From positions 60,001-124,000 of the forward strand of contig JASJAU010000012.1 of assembly GCA_030066855.1 (NCBI GenBank): a DNA stretch of 64,000 nt, given 5' to 3'. A program made the position numbers and the translations under genes. Source of the stretch: Paracoccaceae bacterium (GTDB taxonomy: Bacteria > Pseudomonadota > Alphaproteobacteria > Rhodobacterales > Rhodobacteraceae). This document shows positions 18,769-29,897 of the stretch, one piece after another; the stretch's first letter is position 1, and each line of letters begins with the position of its first letter. The notes beneath the pieces are model-generated. The model was not told where the DNA came from. It did no database searches and saw only the letters and a program-made list of their open reading frames with translations.

Positions 18769-21129
18769 ATGAGCAGCTTCCCGGAAGAAGACGATTTCCC
18801 AGATCGGATTCCCCTGTCGCAGCAGGCGCTCGCTGCCGCGCGTCCGGCTCCCTATCTCGACGATCTGAACCCGGCGCAGCGCGAAGCGGTGGAAGCGCTC
18901 GACGGCCCCGTCCTGATGCTCGCCGGCGCCGGCACCGGCAAGACCAAGGCGCTCACCACCCGCATCGCGCACCTTCTCGCGACCGGCAAGGCGCGCCCCA
19001 ACGAGATCCTCGCAGTCACGTTCACCAACAAGGCCGCGCGCGAGATGAAGATGCGGGTCGGGCGGCTCCTCGGTCAGACGGTCGAGGGTATGCCTTGGCT
19101 CGGAACCTTCCATGCGATCTGCGTGAAGCTCCTCCGCCGGCACGCCGAGCTTGCCGGGCTGAAGACGAACTTTACCATCCTCGACACCGACGATCAGGTG
19201 CGGCTTCTGAAGCAGCTCGTCGCCGCCGCTAATATTGATGAGAAGCGCTGGCCCGCCCGCCAGCTCGCGCACATCATCGATGGCTGGAAGAACCGGGCCT
19301 GGACCCCCGATAAGGTCCCCGCCGCCGAGCACGGCGCGTTCAACCATCAGGGTGTCGCGCTCTATGCGGAGTACCAGGAGCGCCTGAAAACCCTGAACGC
19401 GGTCGATTTCGGCGACCTCCTCCTCCACGTCGTCACGATATTTCAGACCCATGACGACGTGCTGGAGCAGTACCAGCGTTGGTTCCGCTACATTCTCGTC
19501 GATGAATACCAGGACACCAATGTCGCACAGTACCTCTGGCTTCGCCTCCTGGCCGCGAGCCACAAGAACATCTGCTGCGTGGGCGACGACGACCAGTCGA
19601 TCTATGGCTGGCGGGGCGCGGAGGTCGGCAACATCCTTCGGTTCGAGAAGGATTTCCCAGGCGCCAAGGTTGTGCGCCTCGAGCAGAACTACCGCTCCAC
19701 GCCCCATATACTCGCCGCCGCCTCGGGCGTGATTTCCGCGAACCAGGGCCGCCTCGGCAAGACCCTCTTCACCGACCTGAACGAGGGCGAGAAGCTCCGT
19801 CTGATCGGCCATTGGGATGGCGAGGAGGAGGCGCGCTGGGTGGGCGAGGAGATTGAGGCGATGCAGGGCGGCACGCGGGGCCTCCGCCCCTTTGCCCTGA
19901 ATGATATCGCCATCCTCGTCCGCGCCTCGCACCAGATGCGCGCCTTCGAGGACCGGTTCCTGACCATCGGGTTGCCTTACCGTGTGATCGGAGGCCCGCG
20001 CTTCTACGAGCGGATGGAGATCCGGGACGCTATGGGCTATTTCCGCCTCGCCGTCTCGCCCGACGACGACCTCGCTTTCGAGCGCGTGGTCAACACGCCC
20101 AAGCGCGGGCTTGGAGACAAGGCCCAGCAGAAAATCCAGATGGCCGCGCGCGACAACGGCGTCAGCCTCTCAGAAGGCGCGCGTCTGCTTCTCGATGCGA
20201 AAGGACTGACCGGCAAGGGCGCGAAGGAGCTCGCCTCGCTGATCGAGCTGATCGACCAATGGCATGGTCTGGTCCGGGCCGAGCGGCAGAACCACATCGA
20301 GCTGGCCGAGCAAATCCTCGACGGGTCGGGCTACACCGCCATGTGGCAGAACGACAAAACGCCGGAAGCGCCGGGGCGGCTGGAGAACCTGAAAGAACTC
20401 GTCAACCAGCTCGACAATTTCGAGAACATCCAGGGGATGCTCGAGCATGTCGCGCTGGTGATGGACAACGAGAGCGATGACGTGACCGACAAGGTCTCGA
20501 TCATGACGCTGCATGCCGCCAAGGGGCTCGAGTTCCCCGCCGTTTTCCTGCCGGGGTGGGAGGACGGGCTGTTTCCGTCCCAGCGCTCCATGGACGAGAG
20601 CGGCCTCAAGGGGCTCGAGGAGGAGCGCCGGCTCGCCTATGTCGGCATCACCCGCGCCGAAGAGCTCGCCACGGTCAGTTTCGCCGCCAACCGCCGGGTC
20701 TACGGCCAGTGGCAATCGGCCATGCCGTCGCGCTTCATTGACGAGCTTCCAACCGATAACGTCGATGTCCTGACGCCGCCGGGCCTTTATGGCGGCGGCT
20801 TCGGCGCGGCGGCGGCCCCGGAAAGCGATCTCGGCGACCGGGCGGCCAGGGCCGATGTCTACAATTCACCCGGGTGGAAGCGGCTCCAGACCCGCGCCAT
20901 GCAGCGCGGTATGTCGCAGCCGAAGGAATCGCGGAACATGGTGATCGATCTCGACGCGGTCTCGGCCCACACTGTGGGAGACCGCGTCTTCCACCAGAAG
21001 TTCGGCTACGGCACCATCACTGGCGTTGAGGGTGACAAACTCGATATCTCCTTCGAAAAGGCGGGCGAGAAGAAGGTCGTCGCCAAATTCGTCACCGCCG
21101 CGGCGTCAGCAGGCGACGTGCCCTTCTGA
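18769..21129 (+). CDS. uvrD: ATP-dependent DNA helicase of the UvrD/PcrA family
   Basis: This 786-residue superfamily-1A helicase shows all hallmarks: Q-motif region LNPAQREAVEA, Walker A AGAGTGKTKAL, motif Ia VTFTNKAAREM, motif II LVDEYQDTNVAQ, motif III GDDDQSIYGWRGAE, motif IV QNYRST, motif V MTLHAAKGLEF and motif VI RLAYVGITRAEE. A C-terminal Tudor-like end, VFHQKFGYGTITGVEGDKL, is typical of PcrA/UvrD. It would act in nucleotide-excision and mismatch repair. I chose ATG 18769 because earlier in-frame starts add low-complexity sequence not usual in the family. Confidence 0.95.
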   Translation: MSSFPEEDDFPDRIPLSQQALAAARPAPYLDDLNPAQREAVEALDGPVLMLAGAGTGKTKALTTRIAHLLATGKARPNEILAVTFTNKAAREMKMRVGRLLGQTVEGMPWLGTFHAICVKLLRRHAELAGLKTNFTILDTDDQVRLLKQLVAAANIDEKRWPARQLAHIIDGWKNRAWTPDKVPAAEHGAFNHQGVALYAEYQERLKTLNAVDFGDLLLHVVTIFQTHDDVLEQYQRWFRYILVDEYQDTNVAQYLWLRLLAASHKNICCVGDDDQSIYGWRGAEVGNILRFEKDFPGAKVVRLEQNYRSTPHILAAASGVISANQGRLGKTLFTDLNEGEKLRLIGHWDGEEEARWVGEEIEAMQGGTRGLRPFALNDIAILVRASHQMRAFEDRFLTIGLPYRVIGGPRFYERMEIRDAMGYFRLAVSPDDDLAFERVVNTPKRGLGDKAQQKIQMAARDNGVSLSEGARLLLDAKGLTGKGAKELASLIELIDQWHGLVRAERQNHIELAEQILDGSGYTAMWQNDKTPEAPGRLENLKELVNQLDNFENIQGMLEHVALVMDNESDDVTDKVSIMTLHAAKGLEFPAVFLPGWEDGLFPSQRSMDESGLKGLEEERRLAYVGITRAEELATVSFAANRRVYGQWQSAMPSRFIDELPTDNVDVLTPPGLYGGGFGAAAAPESDLGDRAARADVYNSPGWKRLQTRAMQRGMSQPKESRNMVIDLDAVSAHTVGDRVFHQKFGYGTITGVEGDKLDISFEKAGEKKVVAKFVTAAASAGDVPF

Positions 21130-21174
21130 GATCCATCGCCCTTCGTGCGCCGAACCGCTGGCGCGCTGCCCCCT

Positions 21175-22416
21175 TTATTCAGCCCAATTGCCGCCCCGGA
21201 ACACCGGCACACGCTCGTCCGATGACGTGATTCCGTCGATCTCCGTCTCCGCGTCGCCGATCATCCAGTCCACATGGATCAGGCTGTCGTTGCCGCCCCG
21301 CTCTGCGACCTCGTCGTCGGTCAAGTCGTCGCCTTCGAGGCACTCTGTGTAGCACTTGCCAAGCGCGATGTGGCAGGCCGCGTTCTCGTCGAAGAGCGTA
21401 TTGTAGAACAGAATGCCGCTTTCCGAGATCGGCGAGGCGTAGGGCACGAGCGCCACTTCTCCCAGCCGCCGGGCGCCATCGTCGGTGTCGATCAGGTTCA
21501 GGAACGCCGCCTCGCCCTTGTCCGCCCTGGCTTCGACGATCCGGCCCTCCTTGAACACCACCTCGATCCCTTCGATCACCGTTCCCTGATGGGCCAGCGG
21601 CTTGGAAGCGCGGACACGGCCCTCGACCTTTGACGCATGGGGCGTGGTGAAGACTTCTTCGGTCGGGATGTTCGGGTTGCAGATGATGCCGTTCCTGGCC
21701 TCCGAAGCGCCACCCGCCCAGAGGTGCCCGACGGCGAGCCCGACGGTCAGGTCCGTAGCGGCGTTCCGGAAATGCAGCGCCGCGAACCGTCGATCGTTCA
21801 GCCAGTCGCGGCGGCGGGCGAGCTCGGCGTTGTGCGCCGCCCAGGCGGCGACCGGATCGGGCTGGTCCACGCGCGAGGCGGCGAAGATCGCCTCGGCCAG
21901 CTTCGCCTGCGCCTGATCGGGGGCGAGATCGGGAAAGACTTGCCGCGCCCAGCCCGTGCCGGGATAGGCGACGATCGACCAGTTGATCTGGAAGTTCGAT
22001 ATGGCGGCGATTGCGGGCTTATAGGCCATCGAATGGGCCTTGGCTGCCCGGGCCACCCGCGCCGGGTCCTGATCGGCGAGCGCCATGGGGTTCTCGGCGG
22101 CGACGTGCAGCCGCGCGGTATTGGCGTCAAACGCCTTGGCCACCCCATCGAAGAGCCAGCCCGGCGCGCGATCGAGGCCTTCGTCAGTCGAATGCTGGTA
22201 GCGCGCCCGCGTCACCTCCTCATCCGACAGGATCGGGGTAACCAGCCCGGCGCCCGCCTTGTAGGCCTCGCGCGCGATCCGCCGCGCCAAGGGCAGGGCC
22301 TCTGCGGAGGCGGTCAGGAACACGTCCTGCCCGGGGGCGAGGTTGAGCCCGGTCCGCACTGCGGTTTCGGCGAGTTTGTCGAGCAGGTCAGTGTCAAAGG
22401 GCAGGGCGTCGGGCAT
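21175..22416 (-). CDS. Aminopeptidase of the M29 family
   Basis: This is a 413-residue cytoplasmic metallo-aminopeptidase (AmpS/AmpT/PepS type). Metal-ligand regions are visible: NIPTEEVFTTPHASKVEGRV, ISESGILFYNTLFDENAACHIALG with ligand Glu and His, and NDSLIHVDWMIG with His and Asp. It releases N-terminal residues from peptides using two divalent metals. ATG 22416 gives the usual start; the upstream extension is unlikely to be translated. It converges with the helicase gene. Confidence 0.9.
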   Translation of the reverse strand: MPDALPFDTDLLDKLAETAVRTGLNLAPGQDVFLTASAEALPLARRIAREAYKAGAGLVTPILSDEEVTRARYQHSTDEGLDRAPGWLFDGVAKAFDANTARLHVAAENPMALADQDPARVARAAKAHSMAYKPAIAAISNFQINWSIVAYPGTGWARQVFPDLAPDQAQAKLAEAIFAASRVDQPDPVAAWAAHNAELARRRDWLNDRRFAALHFRNAATDLTVGLAVGHLWAGGASEARNGIICNPNIPTEEVFTTPHASKVEGRVRASKPLAHQGTVIEGIEVVFKEGRIVEARADKGEAAFLNLIDTDDGARRLGEVALVPYASPISESGILFYNTLFDENAACHIALGKCYTECLEGDDLTDDEVAERGGNDSLIHVDWMIGDAETEIDGITSSDERVPVFRGGNWAE

Positions 22417-22491
22417 TTCGGTCTCCGCTGTCTGATCTCCTATCGGGTACCGGCCCGCCAGACCGGGCGCAACGCCTGCCTTCAACGAAAA

Positions 22492-22511
22492 ACGCGCCCC
22501 GAGGGGCGCGT
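22492..22511. terminator. Bidirectional intrinsic terminator
   Basis: ACGCGCCCC (22492-22500) pairs with GGGGCGCGT (22503-22511) around a two-base loop, flanked by A5 on the left and TCTTTT on the right. On the minus strand the stem is followed by a T-run and ends the 22537-22857 gene. Confidence 0.85.
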
Positions 22512-22536
22512 CTTTTCGTCGGGCGTGAGCTTGAGA

Positions 22537-22857
22537 TCAGGCGGCCTTCGCCTGCTCGGCGGCCTGGCGCCGCTCGCTTTCCTCGCGGGAGAGCGCCACC
22601 GAAGTCCGTACGCCTTTCGAGACGAATTCCATCAGTCCGCTCACTACGCGCTCGTTCGGGTCGATTCCGGCGCAGGATAGCACCTCGCGCCCGTCGCGCG
22701 AGCGCGCCCAGCGGGCGATCTGCTCGGGCCCGTTACCGTATTTCTTGTCGTCGGCAATGGCGTCATCGAGCGCCGCCAGCACCACGGCTGCGAAAAGTTT
22801 CCGCGCGCGGTTGCCCTGCTCGTGATTGAAAGCCGTGCCGTCTACAAAGTCTGCCAT
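22537..22857 (-). CDS. Small conserved protein, MADFVDG type (DUF6280-like)
   Basis: This is a 106-residue soluble protein of unknown function starting MADFVDGTAFNHEQGNRARK. It resembles a conserved family found in Rhodobacterales that I recall as DUF6280; that name is from memory. It is mostly helical, with FAAVVLAALDDAIADDKKYG and a charged Ala-rich C-terminus. The ATG at 22857 follows AAAGGTATCGT. The frame stays open upstream to 22968 and encodes a very basic run rich in Lys and Arg, which could be a leader. A clear terminator follows the gene. It is divergent from efp across a 214-base gap. Confidence 0.75.
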   Translation of the reverse strand: MADFVDGTAFNHEQGNRARKLFAAVVLAALDDAIADDKKYGNGPEQIARWARSRDGREVLSCAGIDPNERVVSGLMEFVSKGVRTSVALSREESERRQAAEQAKAA

Positions 22858-22949
22858 TACGATACCTTTGTTTTTGCTCTTGCGTTTTCTGGCGTGGCGC
22901 CTCTTATGCCGGGTCGAGCGACGCTTTTGTCTTTCTTTTTTGGAATAGC

Positions 22950-22972
22950 AGGTATGCACCAAATGCATACCT
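22950..22972. repeat. Perfect inverted repeat in the efp/DUF6280 divergent region
   Basis: AGGTATGCA (22950-22958) and TGCATACCT (22964-22972) form a perfect inverted repeat around CCAAA. A T/pyrimidine-rich tract lies next to it. It could be an operator or a hairpin in the transcript of either divergent gene. Confidence 0.6.
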
Positions 22973-23071
22973 AGGCGCCTTCCGTTCCCTATCCGCCCGC
23001 CTTGTCAGCGGTTTCTGGCTCGCATATAGGTCCGCGCGACAATCTATCAACACATTCTGGCGGAACCTGAG

Positions 23072-23635
23072 ATGCCCAAGATCAACGGCAATGAGATTCG
23101 TCCGGGCAATGTCCTGGAGCACAACAGCGGCCTTTGGGCGGCGGTTAAGGTCGATCATGTAAAGCCCGGAAAAGGCGGCGCTTTCGCCCAGGTCGAGCTG
23201 CGGAACCTGCGCAACGGATCGAAACTGAACGAGCGCTTTCGCTCGGCCGACAAGGTCGAGCGCGTCCGGCTTGAACAGAAGGATCAGCAGTTTCTCTATG
23301 AATCGGACGGCATGCTCGTCTTCATGGACAGCGAGACCTTCGAGCAGATCGAGCTGCCTGCCGAGATCCTCGGCGACCGCCGACCATTCCTGCAGGACGG
23401 CATGACCATTCAGATCGAGTATTACGAGAGCGAGGCGCTCAACGCGACGCTGCCGCAGAAAGTCACCTGCAAGGTGGTCGAGACCGAGCCGGTCGTGAAG
23501 GGCCAGACGGCGGCGAACAGCTTCAAGCCGGCGGTCCTCGATAACGGCGTCAAGGTTATGGTGCCGCCCTTCGTAGGCGAGGGCGAGGACATCATCGTGA
23601 ACACCGAGACGATGGATTATTCCGAGCGCGCCTGA
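23072..23635 (+). CDS. efp: Translation elongation factor P
   Basis: This 187-residue protein binds stalled ribosomes and relieves pausing at polyproline stretches. The N-terminal KOW-like domain carries Lys34 in VKPGKGGAF, the residue that is modified by beta-lysylation in many bacteria; no EpmA/EpmB-type gene is seen in the window. Two OB-type domains follow ([35 protein letters not shown]). The length is standard. Its last 19 bases overlap the convergent MFS gene. Confidence 0.97.
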   Translation: MPKINGNEIRPGNVLEHNSGLWAAVKVDHVKPGKGGAFAQVELRNLRNGSKLNERFRSADKVERVRLEQKDQQFLYESDGMLVFMDSETFEQIELPAEILGDRRPFLQDGMTIQIEYYESEALNATLPQKVTCKVVETEPVVKGQTAANSFKPAVLDNGVKVMVPPFVGEGEDIIVNTETMDYSERA

Positions 23636-24774
23636 GCCGTCCCGGGGCGCACGACTCGCGCCAGCGTAACGATAAGAAGCGCGAGCGCGAGCAGGATCAG
23701 GAAAGCCGTCCTGAGCGAGGTGCCTTCGGCCACGAACCCGATGATCGGCGGGCCGAGCAGGATGCCGCCGTATCCCAGGGTCGCAACGCTGGCGATGGCG
23801 GCGCCCGGCGCGACATCCGGGTCGTTGGCGGCGCGGGAGAAGGCGAGCGGCACGACCACGGCGTAGCCCAACCCGAGAAGCGCGAAGCCCGCCATTGCGG
23901 CCGCATAGCTCGCGCTCATCACGATGGTGATTACGCCCGTCGCCGCCAAAGCGCCCGCAAGCCGCGCGGACATCACCGGCCCGAGGTGGCGGATCACCTG
24001 GTCGCCCGCGAGGCGCATGAGCACCATCGCAACCGAGAAGGCGGTGTAGCCCAGCGCCGCCTGCGCCTCTGTGACGCCGGTCTCGCTCACGAGAAAGATC
24101 GCGCTCCAATCGGCCATCGCGCCCTCGCCGAGCGAAGAGCAGAAGGCGAAGAGACCGAGAAGGAAGAGCGCTCCCTTGGGCAGCACGAAAGCCGGCGTTG
24201 CGGGGCCGCCCCGGCTCGGGTCCGGCTCCCAGTCGATCCAGGCGATCGCAAAGGTGATGGCCGACAAGATGCTTCCGGCCAGTATGAAATGCGCGGCGAC
24301 CGTAAGATCGGCGCCCGCTGCGAAGAAGCCGGTCCCCGCGCCCGCGCCGGCGCCAAAGCTGAAAGTGGCGTGAAAGGACGACATCATCGGGCGGTCCGCC
24401 CGCCGCTCGACCTCGCCCGCCCAAGCGTTCATTGCGACATCCATCGCGCCATGGGTCGCGCCGAAGAAGAAGAGCGCGAGCGAGATTGTCCAGATGCTCG
24501 GCGCCAAGCCAATGAGGAAGAGCGCGAGAGTATAGGCCGCGCCGACCCTGAGCGTCACCCAATGCGCGCCGAAACGGTCCGCGGCGCGGCCGGCCAGCGG
24601 AAAGGCCGCGATCGCGCCGGCCGCCATCAGAAGCAGCAGAAGGCCGAGCTCTCCCGCACCCAGATCGTGCCGCTCGGCAACGGCGGGAATGCGCGAGGCC
24701 CAGATGCCGAACAGCGCGCCGTTCAGGATGAACATGGCGGCTACCGCCGCTCTGGGAGATCGGATGGAAGTCAC
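23617..24774 (-). CDS. MFS transporter
   Basis: This is a 385-residue inner-membrane protein with about twelve hydrophobic helices of the major facilitator superfamily. Visible landmarks are [23 protein letters not shown] near the N-terminus, [18 protein letters not shown] as the loop 2-3 motif, and [20 protein letters not shown]. This pattern resembles the Fucose-permease/YbjJ-like group. The substrate is unknown. It overlaps the 3' end of efp on the opposite strand, so the two converging transcripts must share terminator space. Confidence 0.87.
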   Translation of the reverse strand: MTSIRSPRAAVAAMFILNGALFGIWASRIPAVAERHDLGAGELGLLLLLMAAGAIAAFPLAGRAADRFGAHWVTLRVGAAYTLALFLIGLAPSIWTISLALFFFGATHGAMDVAMNAWAGEVERRADRPMMSSFHATFSFGAGAGAGTGFFAAGADLTVAAHFILAGSILSAITFAIAWIDWEPDPSRGGPATPAFVLPKGALFLLGLFAFCSSLGEGAMADWSAIFLVSETGVTEAQAALGYTAFSVAMVLMRLAGDQVIRHLGPVMSARLAGALAATGVITIVMSASYAAAMAGFALLGLGYAVVVPLAFSRAANDPDVAPGAAIASVATLGYGGILLGPPIIGFVAEGTSLRTAFLILLALALLIVTLARVVRPGTAQARSE

Positions 24775-24994
24775 TGGCGAACCCTTGAAAGCTACGGCGC
24801 CTTAGCACCCTGCCGCATGCAGTCCAACCGCCGAACGCAGTGTTCAAATCAAATCAAGACCCATGGCGCAAATTTTCCGTCACGCACGTCTCGTAGGGCC
24901 GCCCGGTGGCGGCGCCACACCAATTTCCCAAAGACCTCTTTATTCAAGCAAGCTACCCCCGGCGGCGGAGCCCGTTCGGCGCCTTCGTGCCGGC

Positions 24995-25732
24995 CTAATC
25001 GGCCAGGGACACGACGGCGCCGCCCGCCGACATCGGCCCTTTGGCGCGGTCGAAGCGGAGATAGGCGATCCCTTTGCCGCCCGATTGCGAGAAAAGCACC
25101 CCCGCGATCTTGCCGCCCTCAGCAACGATCTCTGTTCCGACGGGCGCCGCGCCCTCGACGCTGACTGAGCGGAAGCCCTTCTTCAGCTCGGTTTTGTGCT
25201 TCATCCGCGCCGTCACCTCCTGACCGACGTAACAGCCCTTCTTAAAGTCCACGCCATGAAGCCGCTCAAACCCGGCCTCAAGAGGGTAGGTGTCGTTCGG
25301 CTGGAGCTCGATCCCGCCCTCGGGCACGCAATGCGCGACGCGCAGCGCGTCCCAATCCGCCGCCTCGCCCCTGCGACCGTCATAGGCCCGCCAGCCAAGC
25401 GCAGGGTGGCGCGGGTCGGCGAAGGCGCCGTCGGGCGCGTCGCCCAAACCCCGCGCGGGGACGATGTCCGTGGGCTCAATCACGACCTTGGAGCGGAGCT
25501 TGTACATTTTCAGCCGCTGCGCCAGCCCGGCAGCCAGAACCTCGGGCGCGTCCAGAAGGATTGCCTCGCCCTCCGGGACCAGGAAGAAATCTGCCAGATA
25601 CTTGCCCTGTGGTGTAAGAAGCGCGGTCCAGACGATGCCGTCTTCGAGCCGGTTTACGTCATTCGTCACAAGGTTCTGCAGGAAATCCCGCGCGTCCTCA
25701 CCCGTCATTCTGAACACTGTCCGGCCCGACAT
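24995..25732 (-). CDS. ygfZ: Folate-binding protein YgfZ-like, Fe-S cluster repair
   Basis: This is a 245-residue member of the GcvT-related YgfZ/IBA57 family, which uses tetrahydrofolate to help maintain iron-sulfur enzymes. The diagnostic motif KGCYVGQEVTARMKHK is present, with the conserved Cys at residue 167. The N-terminus GRTVFRMTGEDARDFLQNLV is typical. ATG 25732 is the natural start; the longer frame upstream runs antisense to the glycosyltransferase. The divergent neighbour starts 58 bases away. Confidence 0.9.
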   Translation of the reverse strand: MSGRTVFRMTGEDARDFLQNLVTNDVNRLEDGIVWTALLTPQGKYLADFFLVPEGEAILLDAPEVLAAGLAQRLKMYKLRSKVVIEPTDIVPARGLGDAPDGAFADPRHPALGWRAYDGRRGEAADWDALRVAHCVPEGGIELQPNDTYPLEAGFERLHGVDFKKGCYVGQEVTARMKHKTELKKGFRSVSVEGAAPVGTEIVAEGGKIAGVLFSQSGGKGIAYLRFDRAKGPMSAGGAVVSLAD

Positions 25733-25790
25733 GACTGTCTCCCTCATCCGTCCCGGTCTATATAGGCTCCAAGGTGAAGAACGCGAGACC

Positions 25791-26477
25791 ATGCCCGCGC
25801 CTCTATCCGTCATCATTCCGACGCTGAACGCGGCCGAGGCGCTGCCGGAAACGGCGGAGGCGTTGCTCTCGGGCGCTTCCGGGGGACTGATCCGCGAGCT
25901 GGTGATTTCGGACGGCGGCTCGGAGGATGAGACTGCATCCATCGCCAGGGAGCTCGGCGCGGTCCTGATGGAGGGCCCCGCCTCGCGCGGCGGTCAGCTC
26001 GCGCGTGGCGCCGCGGCGGCGAAAGGCGAGTGGCTGCTTCTACTCCACGCGGACACTCATCCGGCAGAGGGCTGGGACGCTGCCGCACGCGCCCATATGG
26101 CCCACCATCCCGACAAGGCTGGATGGCTTCATCTCCGTTTCCGCGCCGTCGGTCTCGTCCCCCGCATCGTCGAAACCGGTGCCAATCTCAGATCTCGGCT
26201 CCTTGGCCTGCCCTATGGCGACCAGGGCCTACTCATCCGCAAGGAGCTGCTTTCTGAGATCGGCGGCATCCCGGACCTGCCGCTCATGGAAGATGTGGCG
26301 CTCGCCCGCCGCCTCAAGGGCCGCCTCCGCCCCATCGGCGCCAAGGCGCTGACCTCTGCCGACCGCTATCTGCGCGACGGCTGGGCCCGACGCGTCACCC
26401 GCAACCTCGGCACGCTCGCCCGGTACCTCGCGGGCGCCGATCCCGCCCGGCTCAAACAGCGTTACGACAAGAAGTGA
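25791..26477 (+). CDS. TIGR04283-type glycosyltransferase family 2
   Basis: This 228-residue GT-A glycosyltransferase has the UDP-sugar-binding elements LSVIIPTLNAAEALPE, VISDGGSEDET and LLLLHADTHP in place of the DXD. Further landmarks are LLGLPYGDQGLLIRKEL and MEDVALARRLKGR. This pattern matches the small transferase-2 family named TIGR04283 (linked to arsenosugar synthesis in annotation pipelines). No partner transferase or rSAM gene is adjacent, so the product stays open. ATG 25791 is the family start. Confidence 0.85.
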   Translation: MPAPLSVIIPTLNAAEALPETAEALLSGASGGLIRELVISDGGSEDETASIARELGAVLMEGPASRGGQLARGAAAAKGEWLLLLHADTHPAEGWDAAARAHMAHHPDKAGWLHLRFRAVGLVPRIVETGANLRSRLLGLPYGDQGLLIRKELLSEIGGIPDLPLMEDVALARRLKGRLRPIGAKALTSADRYLRDGWARRVTRNLGTLARYLAGADPARLKQRYDKK

Positions 26478-26535
26478 CTCCGCGCTTTGCTCTTGGCGGA
26501 AATACCGCCGCCTTCGGCATCGCCCGCAAGGCGCT

Positions 26536-28329
<1,794 letters not shown>

Positions 28330-28454
28330 GCGATTGTCCGCATTGCCTCTGCCATCTCCCTATCCCGCGCCGTCGGGGCGGGCAAGGAAGGCGGCGATTG
28401 ACGCCGCCAGCGCTGGACCTTAATCCACGCGGGTTGTCATTCCCGAGGTTCCCG

Positions 28455-29639
28455 ATGTCTCTCGCCCGCGGTCGCCCCTATCTCGCCATTCCCGGTCCTT
28501 CGGTCATGCCGGACCGGGTCCTTCGCGCCATGCATCGCGCGGCGCCGAACATCTACCGGGGCGAGCTGACCGAGATGGTGCCGGGGATCGTCGAAGACCT
28601 GAAAAAAGTCGCACGCACGCAGCACCATGCAGCGCTTTACATCGCCAACGGGCACGGCGCCTGGGAGGCGGCGGTGTCAAACACGCTGAGCCGGGGCGAT
28701 AAAGTTCTGGTCCTCGCCACTGGGCACTTCGCGAGGAACTGGGGCTGGATGGCCTCGGTCATGGGTGTCGAGGTCGAGCTCATCGATTTCGGCGAGCGGG
28801 CGGCGATCGACCTCGGTCGCGTCGAAGAGGCGCTTCGTGCCGACATCCGCCATGAGTTCAAGGCCGTGATGGCGGTGCAGGTCGACACGTCCACCTCGGT
28901 TAAAAACGACATCGCCGGCATCCGCGCGGCCATGGACCGGGTCGGTCATCCGGCGCTCTTCCTGGTCGATTGCATCGCCTGCCTCGCCTGCGACAGGTTC
29001 GAGATGGATGCCTGGGGCGTCGACGTGATGGTAGCAGCCAGCCAGAAGGGTCTGATGACACCGCCGGGAATGGCTTTCGTCTTCTTCAACGACAAAGCGG
29101 ACCGCGCCCGCGAGACAGCGGATTGCGTCACCCATTACTGGGACTGGCGGCGGCGGACATGGCCCGACGGGTTCTACCAGTATTTCGACGGCACCGCGCC
29201 GACCCACCACCTCTACGGGCTGCGGGAGGCGCTCGACATGATCGCCGAGGAGACGCTTGAAAACGTATGGCGGCGGCACGAGGTGCTGTCAGAGGCCGTC
29301 TGGGGCGCCTTCGAGGCCTGGGGGCGCGGCGTTGAGATGACACTGAATGTGCCCGACCGGGCAGAGCGGTCGCACGCCGTCACCACGGTGCGTGTCGGCA
29401 ACGCCAAGGCCGAGGCGCTACGCGAATGGTGCGAGAGCAAAGCGGGTCTGACGCTGGGGATCGGGCTGGGTATGGAACCGGGGGATCATTTCTTCCGTGT
29501 CGGCCATATGGGTCACCTGAGCGCTGAGATGATCATGGGCGCGCTCGGCACCATCGAGGCGGGCATGAAGGCCGTGGGCATAGATCACGCATCCGGCGGG
29601 GCCGAAGCCGCCGCCGAGGTCATCGCTCGCGAGGCTTAA
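28455..29639 (+). CDS. Alanine/serine-glyoxylate aminotransferase family protein
   Basis: This 394-residue class V PLP aminotransferase begins RGRPYLAIPGPSVMPDRVLRAM. The PLP-binding Lys lies in VAASQKGLMTPPG. Other family landmarks are IYRGELTEMVPGI, NGHGAWEAAVSNTLSRGDKVL and VDCIACLACDRFEMD. It would convert glyoxylate to glycine using alanine or serine, a step of the serine cycle, photorespiration-like or purine-degradation metabolism. The start at 28455 is the family start; the frame upstream has no ribosome-binding site. Confidence 0.88.
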   Translation: MSLARGRPYLAIPGPSVMPDRVLRAMHRAAPNIYRGELTEMVPGIVEDLKKVARTQHHAALYIANGHGAWEAAVSNTLSRGDKVLVLATGHFARNWGWMASVMGVEVELIDFGERAAIDLGRVEEALRADIRHEFKAVMAVQVDTSTSVKNDIAGIRAAMDRVGHPALFLVDCIACLACDRFEMDAWGVDVMVAASQKGLMTPPGMAFVFFNDKADRARETADCVTHYWDWRRRTWPDGFYQYFDGTAPTHHLYGLREALDMIAEETLENVWRRHEVLSEAVWGAFEAWGRGVEMTLNVPDRAERSHAVTTVRVGNAKAEALREWCESKAGLTLGIGLGMEPGDHFFRVGHMGHLSAEMIMGALGTIEAGMKAVGIDHASGGAEAAAEVIAREA

Positions 29640-29647
29640 GGCGCCGG

Positions 29648-29827
29648 CTAGCTGCTTTTCCGGAAGTCGATCGTCATCAGGCGGTCAGCGATCCAGCTGA
29701 CTATGCCCGCCATGATGAGCCCCCAGATCGCCCAGATTGCAAACAATGCCATAAACACCAAAACGCCGAACGAGGCGAGAAAAGCGGCCGTGTAGTTTTC
29801 GACCTCTTTGGGATGGTTCGAGTTCAT
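29648..29827 (-). CDS. Small single-span membrane protein
   Basis: A 59-residue protein, MNSNHPKEVENYTAAFLASF..., with one long hydrophobic segment (VLVFMALFAIWAIWGLIMAGI) flanked by charged ends. I do not recognise a family. It is convergent with the aminotransferase gene, with an 8-base gap. The ATG at 29827 gives the shorter, more plausible form; an in-frame start further upstream adds 17 residues. Confidence 0.6.
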   Translation of the reverse strand: MNSNHPKEVENYTAAFLASFGVLVFMALFAIWAIWGLIMAGIVSWIADRLMTIDFRKSS

Positions 29828-29897
29828 GGGGGCGAGAATAGCGTCAATGTGACGCATTAACAGCCCCGCGCGCAACAAAATTTCGTTAGTGCGGATT

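Noticed and set aside
22904..24847. 647-residue minus-strand frame over efp and the MFS gene
   Set aside because: It runs antisense to efp and out of frame over the MFS gene, is Arg-rich, and has no domain; both underlying genes are certain.
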